A stretch of 64,000 nucleotides of DNA from Cymbomonas tetramitiformis (taxonomy: Eukaryota; Chlorophyta; Pyramimonadophyceae; Pyramimonadales; Pyramimonadaceae): NCBI GenBank assembly GCA_001247695.2, contig LGRX02034712.1, positions 1 to 64,000 of the forward strand, in the 5' to 3' direction. Shown one piece after another: positions 1-10,601 of the stretch (position 1 is its first letter; the number at the start of each line of letters is the position of its first letter). Made by a program: the position numbers and the translations under genes. The notes under the pieces were generated by a model. That model was not told where the DNA came from and searched no databases. It saw only the letters and a list, made by a program, of their open reading frames with translations.

Positions 1-145
1 TCGCAAAGGGGGAGGGAGTGCCGGCACCTCGCAAAGGGGGAGGGAGTGCCGGCACCTCGCAAAGGGGGAGGGAGTGCCGGCTCCTCGCAAAGGGGGAGGG
101 AGTGCCGGCTCCTCGCAAAGGGGAAGGGAGTGCCGGCACCTTGGA
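1..145. repeat. 28-bp G-rich minisatellite
   Basis: About five head-to-tail copies of a 28-bp unit built on CAAAGGGGGAGGGAGTGCCG run in from the window edge. The units differ mainly at 'cacc' versus 'ctcc'. Open frames across it are low-complexity artefacts. Confidence 0.9.
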
Positions 146-687
146 ACCAGAGCAGTGGACGTGCTGCTGCACCAGGATGATGCCGCCTCTTTCCTTCCTC
201 TCCACAGCTCTGTCCCAGCCCTCCAAACAGATCTGACTAACTCCCGCCATGAGCAATACATCACATTACAATATCAGACTACGACTTGGTCCACCGGACC
301 GCCGACAACCATAGCACCATCGCGTGAGAGGGAAGACGCAGCCCTAGGCCTCGGCAGAGGGCGCGGCAAAATCAGCTTCTCATAAAGAGGAATGCGACCT
401 GCGCAAGCAGGCAGACAGATCCACCTACTCCGTTTCGACAGGCTGCACCCAGGGACTGGGCTCTCCAGGCAAGGTGCGTTGCCATGGGAGGCGCCCGAGG
501 GTGAGGCTTCAGTTGGGGATGACGGGCTGACGCAAAGGAAAGTTGATTCCTGCCCAAGGTAGAAGAAGGAATGTTTCGCGCCTCATTCACACGCACAGCA
601 CCTGGTACTATGCAGGCGGCCTTCCGAACATAGGAAAAGGCGGTAAATAGGGGGAGCCAAGGGCAGGGGACACACGGAACCGCGATA
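146..687. other. no gene recognised
   Basis: This is unique-looking, moderately GC-rich sequence between two minisatellites. I see no conserved coding pattern, RNA gene or transposon end. Confidence 0.5.
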
Positions 688-1105
688 GGAGCTTGTGAGA
701 GGGTGAGGGGAGGCTGGAAGCAGTCTACTGCCCCACCACGCCGGCACCACGACCGGAGCATGCGAGGGGGGGCGGGGGAGGCTGGAAGCAGTCTACTGCC
801 CCACCACGCCGGCACCACGATAGGAGCATGCGAGGGGGGGGCGGGGGAGGCTGGAAGCAGTCTACTGCCCCACCGCGCCGGCACCACGATAGGAGCTTGC
901 GAGGGGGGGCGGGGGAGGCTGGAAGCGGTCTACTGCCCCACCACGCCGGCACCACGACCGGAGCATGCGAGGGGGGGCGGGGGAGGCTGGAAGCAGTCTA
1001 CTGCCCCACCACGCCGGCACCACAACCGGAGCTTGCGAGGGGGGGCGGGGGAGGCTGAAGCGGTCTACTGCCCCACCACGCCGGACCATTGGAGCTTGTG
1101 AGGGG
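688..1105. repeat. about 65-bp minisatellite, six to seven units
   Basis: Tandem units of 64-66 bp each contain GGGGGAGGCTGGAAGCAGTC followed by CTACTGCCCCACCACGCCGG. They vary at 'gagcatgc/gagcttgc' and in the length of the G run. Long frames on both strands exist only because the unit lacks stops. Confidence 0.9.
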
Positions 1106-1329
1106 GGGCTTATGGGGGCGGATTGATCAGGATCCAAATAGCCACTACCCAGCAGCGTGATAGGAGGATGCAGGCGCCGCAACAGGAGCTCGTGATGGCG
1201 AGGGGGGCCTGAACACAGTCCACTGCGCTGCAATACGCCGACTTAAGCCCGTATTTAGTGGGTTGGGTACAGTATAAATGATTAGGAGGCATGACAATTC
1301 CACACCCGAAACCATGAAACAATTTCGCG

Positions 1330-1725
1330 ACGACCGCAACACGAGCTCGTGATGGCGAGGGGGGCTTGGCGCGGTCCACTGCCCCGCCACCCTCGCACCG
1401 CAACACGAGCTCGTGATGGCGAGGGGGGCTTGACGCGGTCCACTGCCCCGCCACCCTCGCACCGCAACACGAGCTCGTGATGGCGAGGGGGGCTTGACGC
1501 GGTCCACTGCCCCGCCACCCTCACACCGCAATACGAGCTCGTGATGGCGAGGGGGGCTTGACGCGGTCCACTGCCCCGCCACCCTCACACCGCAACACGA
1601 GCTCGTGATGGCGAGGGGGGCTTGACGCGGTCCACTGCCCCGCCACCCTCGCACCGCAACACGAGCTCGTGATGGCGAGGGGGGCTTGACGCGGTCCACT
1701 GCCCCGCCACCCTCGCACAGCAATA
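1330..1725. repeat. about 63-bp minisatellite, six to seven units
   Basis: Tandem units carry ACACGAGCTCGTGATGGCGA and GACGCGGTCCACTGCCCCGC. The unit shares 'tccactgccccgcc' with the preceding 65-bp array (ctactgccccacc), so the two arrays probably have a common origin. Diverged single units lie at about 1165-1230 and 1745-1790. Confidence 0.9.
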
Positions 1726-1857
1726 GTATCTTATGATTGGGGACGTAGGACGGGGTCCACTGCCCCGCTGCCCCGTAGTCAACACGGTTCACTATTTGGT
1801 CACCTGACATCGTAAGGTGAGCTCGTGGTTTGGCACACTACGTCATTCGAGGATCAC

Positions 1858-2859
1858 TTACAGTTTTAATTCCTTGCTCAGTATTGGCGTCACATAGCCG
1901 TTGCCTTTGAACTTCCGTTTGTCCAGCGCGACGATGTCCTCGTCCTTGGTCGACTCATCGCACATGAGACGCCCAATCCTGGAGGAGGAAACGTCGTCCT
2001 TGCGGACTACGTAGCCGTCGGCGTCGGTGTAGAATACGGAGGAGTTGAACCCAACGTTCAGCACAGTGGTCGCTATGCGCAGCTTGAGGTGTCCAGCGTG
2101 GCGGTCCCTGCTCTTATACGTGAAGTGCGGTGCGGGCGCCAGGAACCTGATAAAAGTCAGCTCCGGCGCGAAATCCTCGTTTGGATATTGAAAGCTCTCG
2201 AAGGATATCTGCCCCACTTTCGCCCCGTACATCTTGTTCGCCACGTCCTTCCGGTGCTGGGAATACTCGCGTAGCGACGCTTCGGTCGGCAGGCTGGCAA
2301 TCGTGTTCGATCCGAGCGACGCAATCGCCGAAGCAGGTCGCGCGGGGCTCGCGTTTGCAAAGGTGGATTTCGTCTTGTCGGGACGCCCTGAACTTGGCCG
2401 TCGTGATAATCTTGGGTGCGCCGAAGAAGGTCGCGCCGCTTTTTGGTGCGCTGATGTTTGAATTGTAGACAGAGCGGCGTGTGGTTGAGGTGGACGCAGG
2501 GGTGAATTTGACTCTGACGAATCCTTTCCGTTGGTGACCTTCACTTGCACTGAACTTGAACGAGCTGAGGTTTTGGAAACGCTCGAATGTGGCAGGCGGC
2601 TTTGCCTGAACCTCGGATGAGCCGATGAAGGCCGGGAGACCTGGCCCCCTGACCTTGGATATGCAGAGGAGGTGGGAGGACTGTAGTTTGCGCAGCTGGT
2701 GGCATCAGAAGTGTTTTCAACTGGATTATCTTTGAACCTTGCTGCTTTTGAGTGCGAAGTCGCCGCCCCTCCAGAGGCGTTTGGTGTTGCAACCAAACCA
2801 TCCTCCCAGAAGGCACTGCCACCTTCCTGGGAGTGCACAGGTTCCTCCGACTGCATCAT
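1858..2859 (-). CDS. unrecognised 333-aa protein with RPSSAHPR repeats
   Basis: An open frame starts at an ATG-ATG pair that follows an in-frame TGA four codons upstream, and ends in ELKL-stop. Residues 1-60 are polar. Residues 65-175 are Ser/Pro/Arg-rich and basic, with two RPSSAHPR copies and related RPSSGRP and RPASA motifs. From about residue 195 to the end it looks globular (MYGAKVGQISFESF, LTFIRFLAPAPHFTY). No transposon relative occurs elsewhere in the window and base use differs from the Gag genes, so I take it for a host gene. RPSSAHPR-like repeats occur in various cytoskeletal or ciliary proteins, but that is only a hint. A further 5' exon upstream (2.9-3.3 kb) cannot be excluded. 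No function assigned. Confidence 0.6.
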   Translation of the reverse strand: MMQSEEPVHSQEGGSAFWEDGLVATPNASGGAATSHSKAARFKDNPVENTSDATSCANYSPPTSSAYPRSGGQVSRPSSAHPRFRQSRLPHSSVSKTSARSSSVQVKVTNGKDSSESNSPLRPPQPHAALSTIQTSAHQKAARPSSAHPRLSRRPSSGRPDKTKSTFANASPARPASAIASLGSNTIASLPTEASLREYSQHRKDVANKMYGAKVGQISFESFQYPNEDFAPELTFIRFLAPAPHFTYKSRDRHAGHLKLRIATTVLNVGFNSSVFYTDADGYVVRKDDVSSSRIGRLMCDESTKDEDIVALDKRKFKGNGYVTPILSKELKL

Positions 2860-4358
2860 GATCTTCGTGACCCGTCAGTATGGCTCGCCATTTACTTCGT
2901 GACCTTCAGCATTTTACCTGCCAAGACTTGTCGCACGCTGGCTTGAGACCCGGTGTCGGGTTTGACGGAGCAACGTCCAAGTTGGCCTTCGTGAAAGGGA
3001 ACCGAACAGTAAAATATTTGCGGTCGAATCCACCGTTGTCTTCTTTGTTCCTATGTGAATGTGAGAGGACAGCGCAGAAAGTCGGTGAGATCTGAGGGTC
3101 AAGAGGCCCTGGTCTCGCAGCTGAAGTGCATTCTGTGCCCCCAAAAGCTCAGCGAAAGGAGCATCCGAAAGTGAAGCAAAATAACTATATGCCTTGGACC
3201 TTCGGTTCTGTCGAGGCTGCTGTGGCACTGGAGCGTTGACTAGTGAAAGGAATCGGCTCGAAATGCTCCAAAGGATGTGAGTTGATCACGAAATGCTCCA
3301 AAACATGTCTTGCAATCATAACGGTGCGGTCCACTCAACACAGCGTACACTAAGTGGTCGTATTTTTAGAATTTAAATCATCTACGGGGCTGTCGGTCAA
3401 GGATGTGAATTGGCAATCCCAACTTTCGAAATACTATGTTGTGTCTCTCCAATCGCATGATACTCCAACTCACCTTTCGTTTGCGAAATTCATTTGATGA
3501 TTATTTTATCTTTTGTTTTTGTTGAATGTGACACAATCGAATGTTCGCGACCTTCGCGTTCTGAGATCTGACTCCTGTTCAGTGACACCCCCTCAATACC
3601 GCACCCCCCCCCCTGGTTATGTTATGGATTTAAAATTGCGAACCCATGGGTAAATGGGCGGTATTTTCCTGCGGTCAGCGTCATGGGCTAACCCACGCTC
3701 TTCGATTTCACAAATGGTGGAAGACACCTCATCTATAGAGATAGGTGCTTCACGCTTTGTACATTGTCCAGCGTAAAAAAACAGAACCTCCGCGGGGTCT
3801 GTGATATCAGAGGGTGGGTGAGGGAAATCAAGGTCGGCTTCAGAAGCTAGCGTTTTTTACCTTCCATATCTCCTGCAAAAATAACAGCTCTGCGCTTCAG
3901 TAGGCGGCTGCGGACGTGTTCAAACGAAAGAGGCTTCTAAAAGCATGGTTCTACAACTTACAGCAGCCGACATGTGCTGACGGGAAGATCGATTTTTTTC
4001 AGCTCGATGATCGGAATCGCGATCTGAGCACGGAAATCGACAGCCCTTGAGCTCAGCTATCTGCCAGTGTGCAACATGCGGGGGTAATTCGGCCAATTAG
4101 ATGGCGTAAAGATGAATCAAAGTGAAGCATATGCTTAACAACGATTTATGTTTGGAGGTCGTTATTCGTTTTTCGAAAATGACAGACGATTTAATTCCTT
4201 GGTGGCACCCTACCCTTAATGTTATGGGTTTCTCAACTGAGTTTCTGTGATCACCCTGGGGGGGTCCGGACATATGTTATTGGATTTAGGACCCCCCATA
4301 CGTCCCCCGGAAGCCATATGCTATGGGCTTTTCCCTTCGCCTATGGTCCCCCCCAGCA
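2860..4358. other. intergenic, no gene recognised
   Basis: AT-richer sequence with short homopolymers (C run near 3606). Just before E1, between 4220 and 4358, are 'atatgttat' and 'ggaccccc' motifs that recur loosely at 13.73-13.87 kb beyond E7. This suggests both insertions hit the same kind of older repeat. Confidence 0.4.
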
Positions 4359-4363
4359 CCATA

Positions 4364-4545
4364 TGCTGGAACAGTCACACCGCTTGCTTTGTGACTCTTC
4401 CTATAGTAGTGTGTATGACTGTCACCCGAACCCGAACCCTAACTGCTTATGCCCGTTATATCGGGTTAACTTATCAACTTTATTCCATTCTGAGAAAACC
4501 TATCACTGAGTGTATATATCCCGAGTCCTAGGGGTATATCCAACA
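4364..4545 (+). repeat. E1 5' LTR
   Basis: This is the 182-bp 5' LTR with TG...CA ends. It should carry the element's promoter and the R region. It contains a (CCGAAC)(CCGAACC)-like run and the palindromic 'cccgttatatcggg'. It is directly followed by the leader GGTTTGGCCCCACGC. Confidence 0.93.
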
Positions 4546-4560
4546 GGTTTGGCCCCACGC
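4546..4560 (+). promoter_or_regulatory. probable primer-binding site of E1
   Basis: GGTTTGGCCCCACGC abuts the 5' LTR. The same GGT-N-TGGCCC core follows the LTRs of E4 and E5 (ggtcgtggcccc), E6 (ggttatggcccg) and the orphan LTR at 15.4 kb, and a variant follows E2 and E7. Conservation next to the LTR is what a PBS shows; TGGCCCC could pair with a tRNA 3' end, but I cannot name the tRNA. Confidence 0.55.
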
Positions 4561-4943
4561 ACTCTTTATTTAGACACTGCGAAATTTTAGCCATGTCTGG
4601 CTAAACAGCGACGCTTGAGATGGAGTGAGGGGTTCCACTAGAGGCGCGGCGGAGCGGTATGGCCTAGCTGATGCCTGGTTGATTGGATTTACGGGAAGCT
4701 TGTGCACGAGGCGGACTCATTTTCCTCGCTTCGCGTTGGTTGACGTTGGAAATTTTGGTCGGATCCGACACCACTTTCCTTGGCCGCGTCACTCTGGACT
4801 CTGCATCCACATGCACGTGGGGAGATCTTTACGCCACAGTTTTTTCCTTGTTTTCCTCGACAACCGCATTACGACTTTTGGCCGCCGCCCCTTCCGCACC
4901 TCGTCCGATTTACCCTCGCTTCGTCTCTACAGTCTCTTTCACC

Positions 4944-6434
4944 ATGGTTGCGACTAGATTGACCTCAAGTATGGCGTCTCGCCGACGCTCTTTAGCTACG
5001 ATTTTTGACTCCGCTGCAGCACGTAATTCCGTCACGCCGGCTACGCCGGCACCCGCTGGTGCTCCAGCTGCGAACTCCGCACAAGCCGTATTCTTGGCGA
5101 GTGTTCGCTCGCTCACGCGTGAGCGCTTCGACGAGAGCGTGGCGAAGCACGTCATCCGAAAATGCTTTCCGGACAAGCATGACCGATTTACGGGTACGGA
5201 GTCGAACGCTCAGGTGCTCCTCTCCAAGCTGGTGCCTGCTCTCCAGGAGGCATTCGAGGCCGAGGACGCACTGTTTGCCCCTATGTTCGACTTGGAGGAC
5301 TCCACGTTGGCCGTGCGGCCCGAGGCCAACAAGCTCCTCTTCTCCACTCTCGAGCTCATCGTGTCCCCCGCCTCTCCGGCAGGTGACTGGCTCGAGGCGT
5401 CTGCGACCTTGCACCCTCTGGACGGCAAGCGAGCCCTGCTGGAGCTCGCACGGCGTCTCCTAGACTCCGGTGCACCCTTCCAGGGGACATCGGATCTCCT
5501 TGGCGTCCGCTTTAAGGCCCACGCCGATCCGTCCGAGTCCATCACGGACTTCAACGCGGCCTTACGGTCCGCCAAGAGGCGCAACACCCTCGACGATGAC
5601 GAGGTGAAGGAGCTCTTCCTCGCCGCGCTGGACCCTGCTTTCTACGCGCCGGTGGTGTCGAGGCTCTTCACCCACCAGCAGCGAGCGGCCGTGGACCTTC
5701 TTACCATTCAACAATGGGTCCTCGAGTGCTACGCCCGACACGTCGCAGCCGGTACGCACACTGCCTCGTTCGCTCTGTCCGCAGCGGCCGTGGCCACTGA
5801 CGGCGACACCTCGCAGCTGTCCGACCTCACGGCCATCATCCTCGACGTGAAGCGGCAGCTGAAGGTCCTCACGGACAAGGTCAACGGGCGGGGTTTTACC
5901 CCGCGGGCGGACAAGAACAAGATCGGCAACGGGGGAGGCGGCTCCGGTGTTCGTTTTGCGGCAGGTGACCTCCCGACGGGAGGGAACTGGCCGCAGTCGC
6001 AGGTGAGGAAGCGCGTTGCCTTTCACAAAGGCAGCGGCGACTTCATTCCATTCTGCCAAAATTCGACGTGCAAGAACGACGAGGCCCGCCACTGGCACCG
6101 CGACTGCCCGAACGGCGGCAAGCACGGCGCTGGGGGAAGCTTCCACAGCTTCTCCCTCGGTGACATCGAGAACGACTTGCTGGCGGAACAGTTTCAGACG
6201 GCCATGGACGAGCACGACGGCGAGCGGTTCGATGCGCTCTGCCTTCTGGCGGGGGGCAAGCCGGAGATGCTCGACGGCGTTTCGGCGTGTTCCTTCGGGA
6301 TCGCGCCGGGGCGGGAAGATGGTGCGTTGCAGGAATTCCTGCCCTACTGCCAGCCTGCCACCCACATGGGCGGCTTCACGGTCGGTGGTGTCGGGAACGG
6401 GAACTCGGCAGCCGCTTGCACGCATGTCCGATAG
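4944..6434 (+). CDS. Gag-like protein of E1 (capsid-like plus zinc knuckle)
   Basis: A 496-aa product from an ATG in good context (accATGg). The frame is open upstream but has no ATG, and the homologues start at the equivalent Met (MVTTANR in E6, MGVTTR in E4 and E5). Residues about 35-270 align in pattern with the E3-E6 proteins: ERFDESVAKHVI, DKHDRFTGTES, the block DGKRALLELARRL, then TDFNAALRSAKR. This is a helical capsid-like region. A zinc-knuckle variant follows at C371, C376, H383, C388 (HWHRDCPNGG). It presumably packages element RNA into particles. It ends at an amber codon, after which the same frame stays open to 7271. Confidence 0.85.
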   Translation: MVATRLTSSMASRRRSLATIFDSAAARNSVTPATPAPAGAPAANSAQAVFLASVRSLTRERFDESVAKHVIRKCFPDKHDRFTGTESNAQVLLSKLVPALQEAFEAEDALFAPMFDLEDSTLAVRPEANKLLFSTLELIVSPASPAGDWLEASATLHPLDGKRALLELARRLLDSGAPFQGTSDLLGVRFKAHADPSESITDFNAALRSAKRRNTLDDDEVKELFLAALDPAFYAPVVSRLFTHQQRAAVDLLTIQQWVLECYARHVAAGTHTASFALSAAAVATDGDTSQLSDLTAIILDVKRQLKVLTDKVNGRGFTPRADKNKIGNGGGGSGVRFAAGDLPTGGNWPQSQVRKRVAFHKGSGDFIPFCQNSTCKNDEARHWHRDCPNGGKHGAGGSFHSFSLGDIENDLLAEQFQTAMDEHDGERFDALCLLAGGKPEMLDGVSACSFGIAPGREDGALQEFLPYCQPATHMGGFTVGGVGNGNSAAACTHVR

Positions 6435-7271
6435 GACCCACCGCCGGCTCCACCGCCGGCGGCAATCGAGCATGTTTACCCGGACGAGTCGGAAGCGTCC
6501 AACACCGGAGACATGATGCCGGTGGACCCCATGCACGCGCACGAGCCCGACCTCTGCTTTGCGGACAAGATCGCACGGATGGGGGGACTCTCGATCACGG
6601 CTGGGGCAAGGACTTCGCGATGCGGTACATGCACGCCGAGTCCGGAGACCGACTCTTGCGACGGCGACGTGGACGACTCGGCAGGGTGTGACTTTGTTGA
6701 CGGTGGGGATGCGTTCCCGCGCCCTACAGCATCTCGTCCGGGATGCGGTGCACCGCCTTGGGGGTTTGCCCGCTCTTCGGCGATTGCGGTAATGCTTTGT
6801 GCGTTCTTTTGTGTATGCGCCACCGCGGCGCCACTCGCAGCTGCCGCCCCTGGCGAGGCATGTGCACCGGACCACACCGGCCTGGAGGTCGGTGGTGCTG
6901 CTGAGACAACCGACAACGAGCCTGCATTCTCTTTTGCGGTGCCGACTGCTATTCCGCCGCATCGGCAGACGCGGTATCGGGAGCTGCGACAGGGATTCCA
7001 CACTCTCCGCAATGTCCCGCGGCCGCCATGGCTGTATAATCCCGACCCTGATTATGTTCCACAGTCACCACCTTACCCGCCACCGCCGTACTCGTCCGAT
7101 GACGAGGAGCAGAGCTCTGGAGACCAAGCGGCTGTGCGTGACGATCGGCAAAATTCGGATTCCTTTTCTGGCTCTACGAATGATTCAATCACGGCATCGA
7201 CATCTTCAATTCACGGCACCATGACTGTGCTGCGGGCCGGCACAACAGTGCCACCGCCAGCTAGTGGCTAG
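6435..7271 (+). CDS. C-terminal membrane part of the E1 Gag protein, after in-frame TAG
   Basis: The reading frame of the E1 Gag continues without shift past a single TAG (6432-6434) to a stop at 7271; an ATG pair occurs at 6513. The segment matches the C-terminal third of the uninterrupted E5 protein in layout: acidic stretch, PPWGF motif, hydrophobic segment at about 6774-6850 (IAVMLCAFFCVCATAA), basic RQTRYRELRQG, then a Pro-rich tail with PPPPYSSDDE. PPPPY fits a PPxY late-domain pattern, but its role is inference. It is made either by stop readthrough or by internal initiation, or the TAG is a recent nonsense mutation. Confidence 0.7.
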   Translation, partial: DPPPAPPPAAIEHVYPDESEASNTGDMMPVDPMHAHEPDLCFADKIARMGGLSITAGARTSRCGTCTPSPETDSCDGDVDDSAGCDFVDGGDAFPRPTASRPGCGAPPWGFARSSAIAVMLCAFFCVCATAAPLAAAAPGEACAPDHTGLEVGGAAETTDNEPAFSFAVPTAIPPHRQTRYRELRQGFHTLRNVPRPPWLYNPDPDYVPQSPPYPPPPYSSDDEEQSSGDQAAVRDDRQNSDSFSGSTNDSITASTSSIHGTMTVLRAGTTVPPPASG

Positions 7272-7459
7272 GAAGTTAATCATGCCGCTCCTGCACAGTG
7301 AGATTGACCGTAGCTGTATGTGCAGAGGGGTCCGATCACGGACCGGTTTCAGATTTGCAACTCTTGATTCGGAACAGCCCTGCCAGAAAGGACAGGCCTT
7401 CCCTTAGAACTCAATTTCCACCGTTCTAGATGGTGTTTGTTCACAGGTTTCACCTTCGG

Positions 7460-7485
7460 TTAGCCAGTCACCACCCTAGGTGGTG
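7460..7485 (+). promoter_or_regulatory. 3' hairpin abutting the E1 3' LTR (possible PPT substitute)
   Basis: CACCACCCTAGGTGGTG folds into a perfect stem and ends flush with the LTR start. An equivalent hairpin ending in GGTGGTG precedes the 3' LTR of E2, E4, E5, E6 and E7 and three orphan LTRs. The site occupies the place of a polypurine tract. Confidence 0.6.
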
Positions 7486-7667
7486 TGCTGGAACAGTCAC
7501 ACCGCTTGCTTTGTGACTCTTCCTATAGTAGTGTGTATGACTGTCACCCGAACCCGAACCCTAACTGCTTATGCCCGTTATATCGGGTTAACTTATCAAC
7601 TTTATTCCATTCTGAGAAAACCTATCACTGAGTGTATATATCCCGAGTCCTAGGGGTATATCCAACA
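7486..7667 (+). repeat. E1 3' LTR
   Basis: 182 bp, identical by eye to the 5' LTR, followed by target duplication CCATA at 7668-7672. Confidence 0.93.
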
Positions 7668-7672
7668 CCATA

Positions 7673-8021
7673 TGTTAACTGTGTGAGAACCTGGATGGCC
7701 CATATTCGACCCCATATCCCGATATTTCTCTGGATCTTGTCTCCCTTGCCTTCTGTACTAAATTCTGGTGCTGACACATCGGACGACATCGACACGTCGG
7801 ACTACAAGCAGGCGCAAGCGTATTCCGATTGTTATTTTTATTTTCGTCAAGCGATGCAAATCTATGATTTTTAAATTTATAATTTCAGCGTCGGCATATA
7901 AAATTGAAAATATAAAAATACTACGATTCCAAAATTCAAGATAATAGATATGAAGGTTATATGATTCCGGGGGGTTGGACCCCTCCCAGTTGAAAATGTG
8001 CCCTTAAAAATACCTGGCAAC
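7673..8021. other. intergenic, no gene recognised
   Basis: AT-rich spacer between E1 and E7. It has no recognisable coding or RNA feature. Confidence 0.4.
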
Positions 8022-8185
8022 ATCATGGGAACACTGACTTTCACCCCCCATAAGGGGGGAGGTCTGTGGTGCCCTGGCGTGTCACCCCTCGCCTGCTCGG
8101 ATGTCACTTGCAGAACCTGCTGTCTGCTCCGCTCGTGTGTCACGGTCCGTCCGCCAGCTTAAACTCAATTATCTTACAGTTTAAT

Positions 8186-8420
8186 TGACGGAGATGCCAA
8201 CTTTCCCCCCATAGGGGGGGAGCAGTGGTGCACCTTTCTGTCACCCCTCGCTTGGCTGTCACTTGCAGTGCTGTCCGTGTCACTGTGTCACCGGCTCCCG
8301 AACCCTAAAGTCTACTCAACATTTGTTATTATCAACTTTAGACTTCACCAGCTCGACACGACTGCCTTTTCCGCTTCACAGTGACAGTCAATATATATTC
8401 ATATATCTCCTGTTCTATAA
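8186..8420 (+). repeat. E2 5' LTR
   Basis: 235 bp, containing a 'ccccccataggggggg' inverted repeat. It is followed by the leader GGTTATAGCCCACGC, a PBS candidate. Confidence 0.9.
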
Positions 8421-10601
8421 GGTTATAGCCCACGCACCTTCAGTGTTAGCTTGGTTTTTGTTCTCTGGTTCGCTTCGCGCCCTGCGACTCTAACCGACAT
8501 CTATTCGACATCTCCGACATCCCGACATCAGCGCCGAACCGCCTTGCATCAGCACCGGCCGACACAACATTAAGCCGCCTCCCGACATCTATTCGACATC
8601 TACCACCGTTTTTTTTTTTTGCTGCACACCCAGTGTGCTCAAATTCACCGCTGGACAAACGTTATTTTATTCCCGCAATGGCCTCTACCCGACGTGAAGG
8701 TCTTGGTTCGGCTCTGCGCGCTGCCCGCGCGCGGGGAGCCTCCACCCCGTCACATTCGCCCTCGGGATCACAGAGTACCCCTCTTTCATCCCGTGGACGC
8801 CGTAGGATTGTAGGGACGTCTTCATTGCGGTCTAAGCCGACATCATCGGTCGACGCCCCGACGGCTTTCGACTATTTCAACGACCCCGACGTGTTGGGGA
8901 CCACGCCCGTGGAGGAAGGCCGCGAGGATGAGTACGTCGACCAGCTGGCTTACGCTTTTCAGAACGGCAGCGATCTTCTGTCCTTCCTCAAGTCCACTGG
9001 TCTCAAGATGCCCGCTGGTTTTACTCTGGACGCTGCTACTGCCGACGTTGACTTCAACGCCCTGCTTTCTGGATTGGCCCACGTGCTGTATCCCGTGTCT
9101 TATCACGAGGCAGCGAAGCTTCTCGACCTGGAGCACGACCACGAGTTTTACCACGTGACCGTCAACGAGCTCCTCTTCAGCATTTTGCCGCATCCACTTC
9201 GTGGTAACGCTCTCAGCGTGTATCACGAATGTGCCCGCCACCACCCCGCCGACGGCCGCTACGCACTGCAGCGGCTGCGCTACGAGGTCGAGGGCGTGCC
9301 CGACTCCGACGGCATGCGTTTCTGGACCCAGCTGCGGGCGGTTGTGCTCACCGAGATCGAGGACCCCGCCCCACAGCTTGCCCTGATTCGACGCCTTGGT
9401 GACCGCCACCAAAAGCTGAAGCCCAACTACAGCGACTCGGACCGCGTTGCGGACCTTTGGCACGTGTTGTCCGAGTCCGCCAAGAAGTCACCGTACGTAG
9501 CCCCCCTTTACTTGGTTGTGCTACGGGAGTTGCGGGCGGGTGCCACGTTCACCTTCGCCCGCCTTGCACTCCGCATCCGCCTTGCATTTCGGGACGAGCG
9601 AGAGCCCCCTCGCCACACTCTCTCCCTCTTCCGCCCCTCCCGCCGCTTCCGACATCCCGCCCGAGGGTTCCGGCTACCGCCCCAAGGGTGGCGGCCAGAA
9701 GCCCCCTCAGCACACTCCTCGCCCCGTTGCCATGGCCCTCCGGGCGCAAAAGCAATCCATGGCGCCCTTGGAGGGCAAGTGGGTGGCCGACACGCCCAAC
9801 TCGCTCTACCGCAAGTGATCGGGTAATGGATTCCCCTGCACCGTGTGCTTCCGGCTCTGGAACGTCACGGACGCTCATCCCGACACGCGTGGTGCGTGTC
9901 CCTGGGTATGCATCGAGGCCTTCGCCAACGACAAGCACTTGGAAATGTCTAAGCCGGCCGCCTCCCGCCCGTCCCTCGACGCGTCCGCTGCTGTGATGGC
10001 GTTGCCACCGCCCGCAGTGGACACGCCCGTCCCACCTGTTGAGGGCCCGACGGCTGCTGCATTTCACTCCGTGCGGCTTACTGAGCTCGCACCTGGTGGT
10101 GGCAACGCGATCGACCCCGTCGGCACCAGCGCTCTGGTGGTGCCTGCGGAGGATGCGGACGCCTCCCCGCCGCCCGATGAACCTGAAGAGCCTGCCTGCT
10201 TCAAGGTATGGTATCAGTTGTGCTGATATTCGGATTTATCGATATATCAGAAAATCAGTATCAATTGATGACCAACGAAATTTTGAATATCAGAATTATT
10301 GGTATCGATTGATTGATTAGGACGACATATCAATATCAATCGATAGACCCCTCGGAATATCGGTATCGATCGTTTGACAGTGGTAGCATATCAATATCGA
10401 TTGATTACCATCGTCGATTTGCGATATCACTTGTATTTGATATATCAAAATATCAAAAACCGATCCGGGACAATGCAAAAACTGGGGCTTGATAGACCCA
10501 TAGAGACGATTACGAGTCCTGGTTCAGGACCTGTTGCACCCTCGATCGATTGATCTTTGATTATCTAGAAGTAACGAAAATTTAAACAGGGTATCCGAGG
10601 G

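Larger units (their letters stand above)
4364..7667 (+). mobile_element. E1: complete Gag-only LTR retroelement, 3304 bp
   Basis: Two LTRs of 182 bp (4364-4545 and 7486-7667) look identical by eye, begin TGCTGGAACA and end TCCAACA. They are flanked by a 5-bp duplication CCATA (4359-4363 and 7668-7672). Between them is one Gag-like coding region and no protease, RT, RNase H or integrase, so the element is non-autonomous. It resembles the TR-GAG class described in plants, but adds a membrane segment. The near-identical LTRs point to recent insertion. Confidence 0.93.

Noticed and set aside
372..1810. Several frames of 66-221 codons on both strands
   Set aside because: They lie on minisatellite units whose length is near a multiple of three; the proteins are repetitive and frame-independent.
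2914..3228. Possible upstream exon of the 1858-2859 gene
   Set aside because: No convincing splice sites could be paired and the frame lacks an ATG; left unannotated.
4683..4943. N-terminal extension of the E1 Gag frame
   Set aside because: It begins at TTG and does not match homologues; the ATG at 4944 aligns with the other Gag starts.
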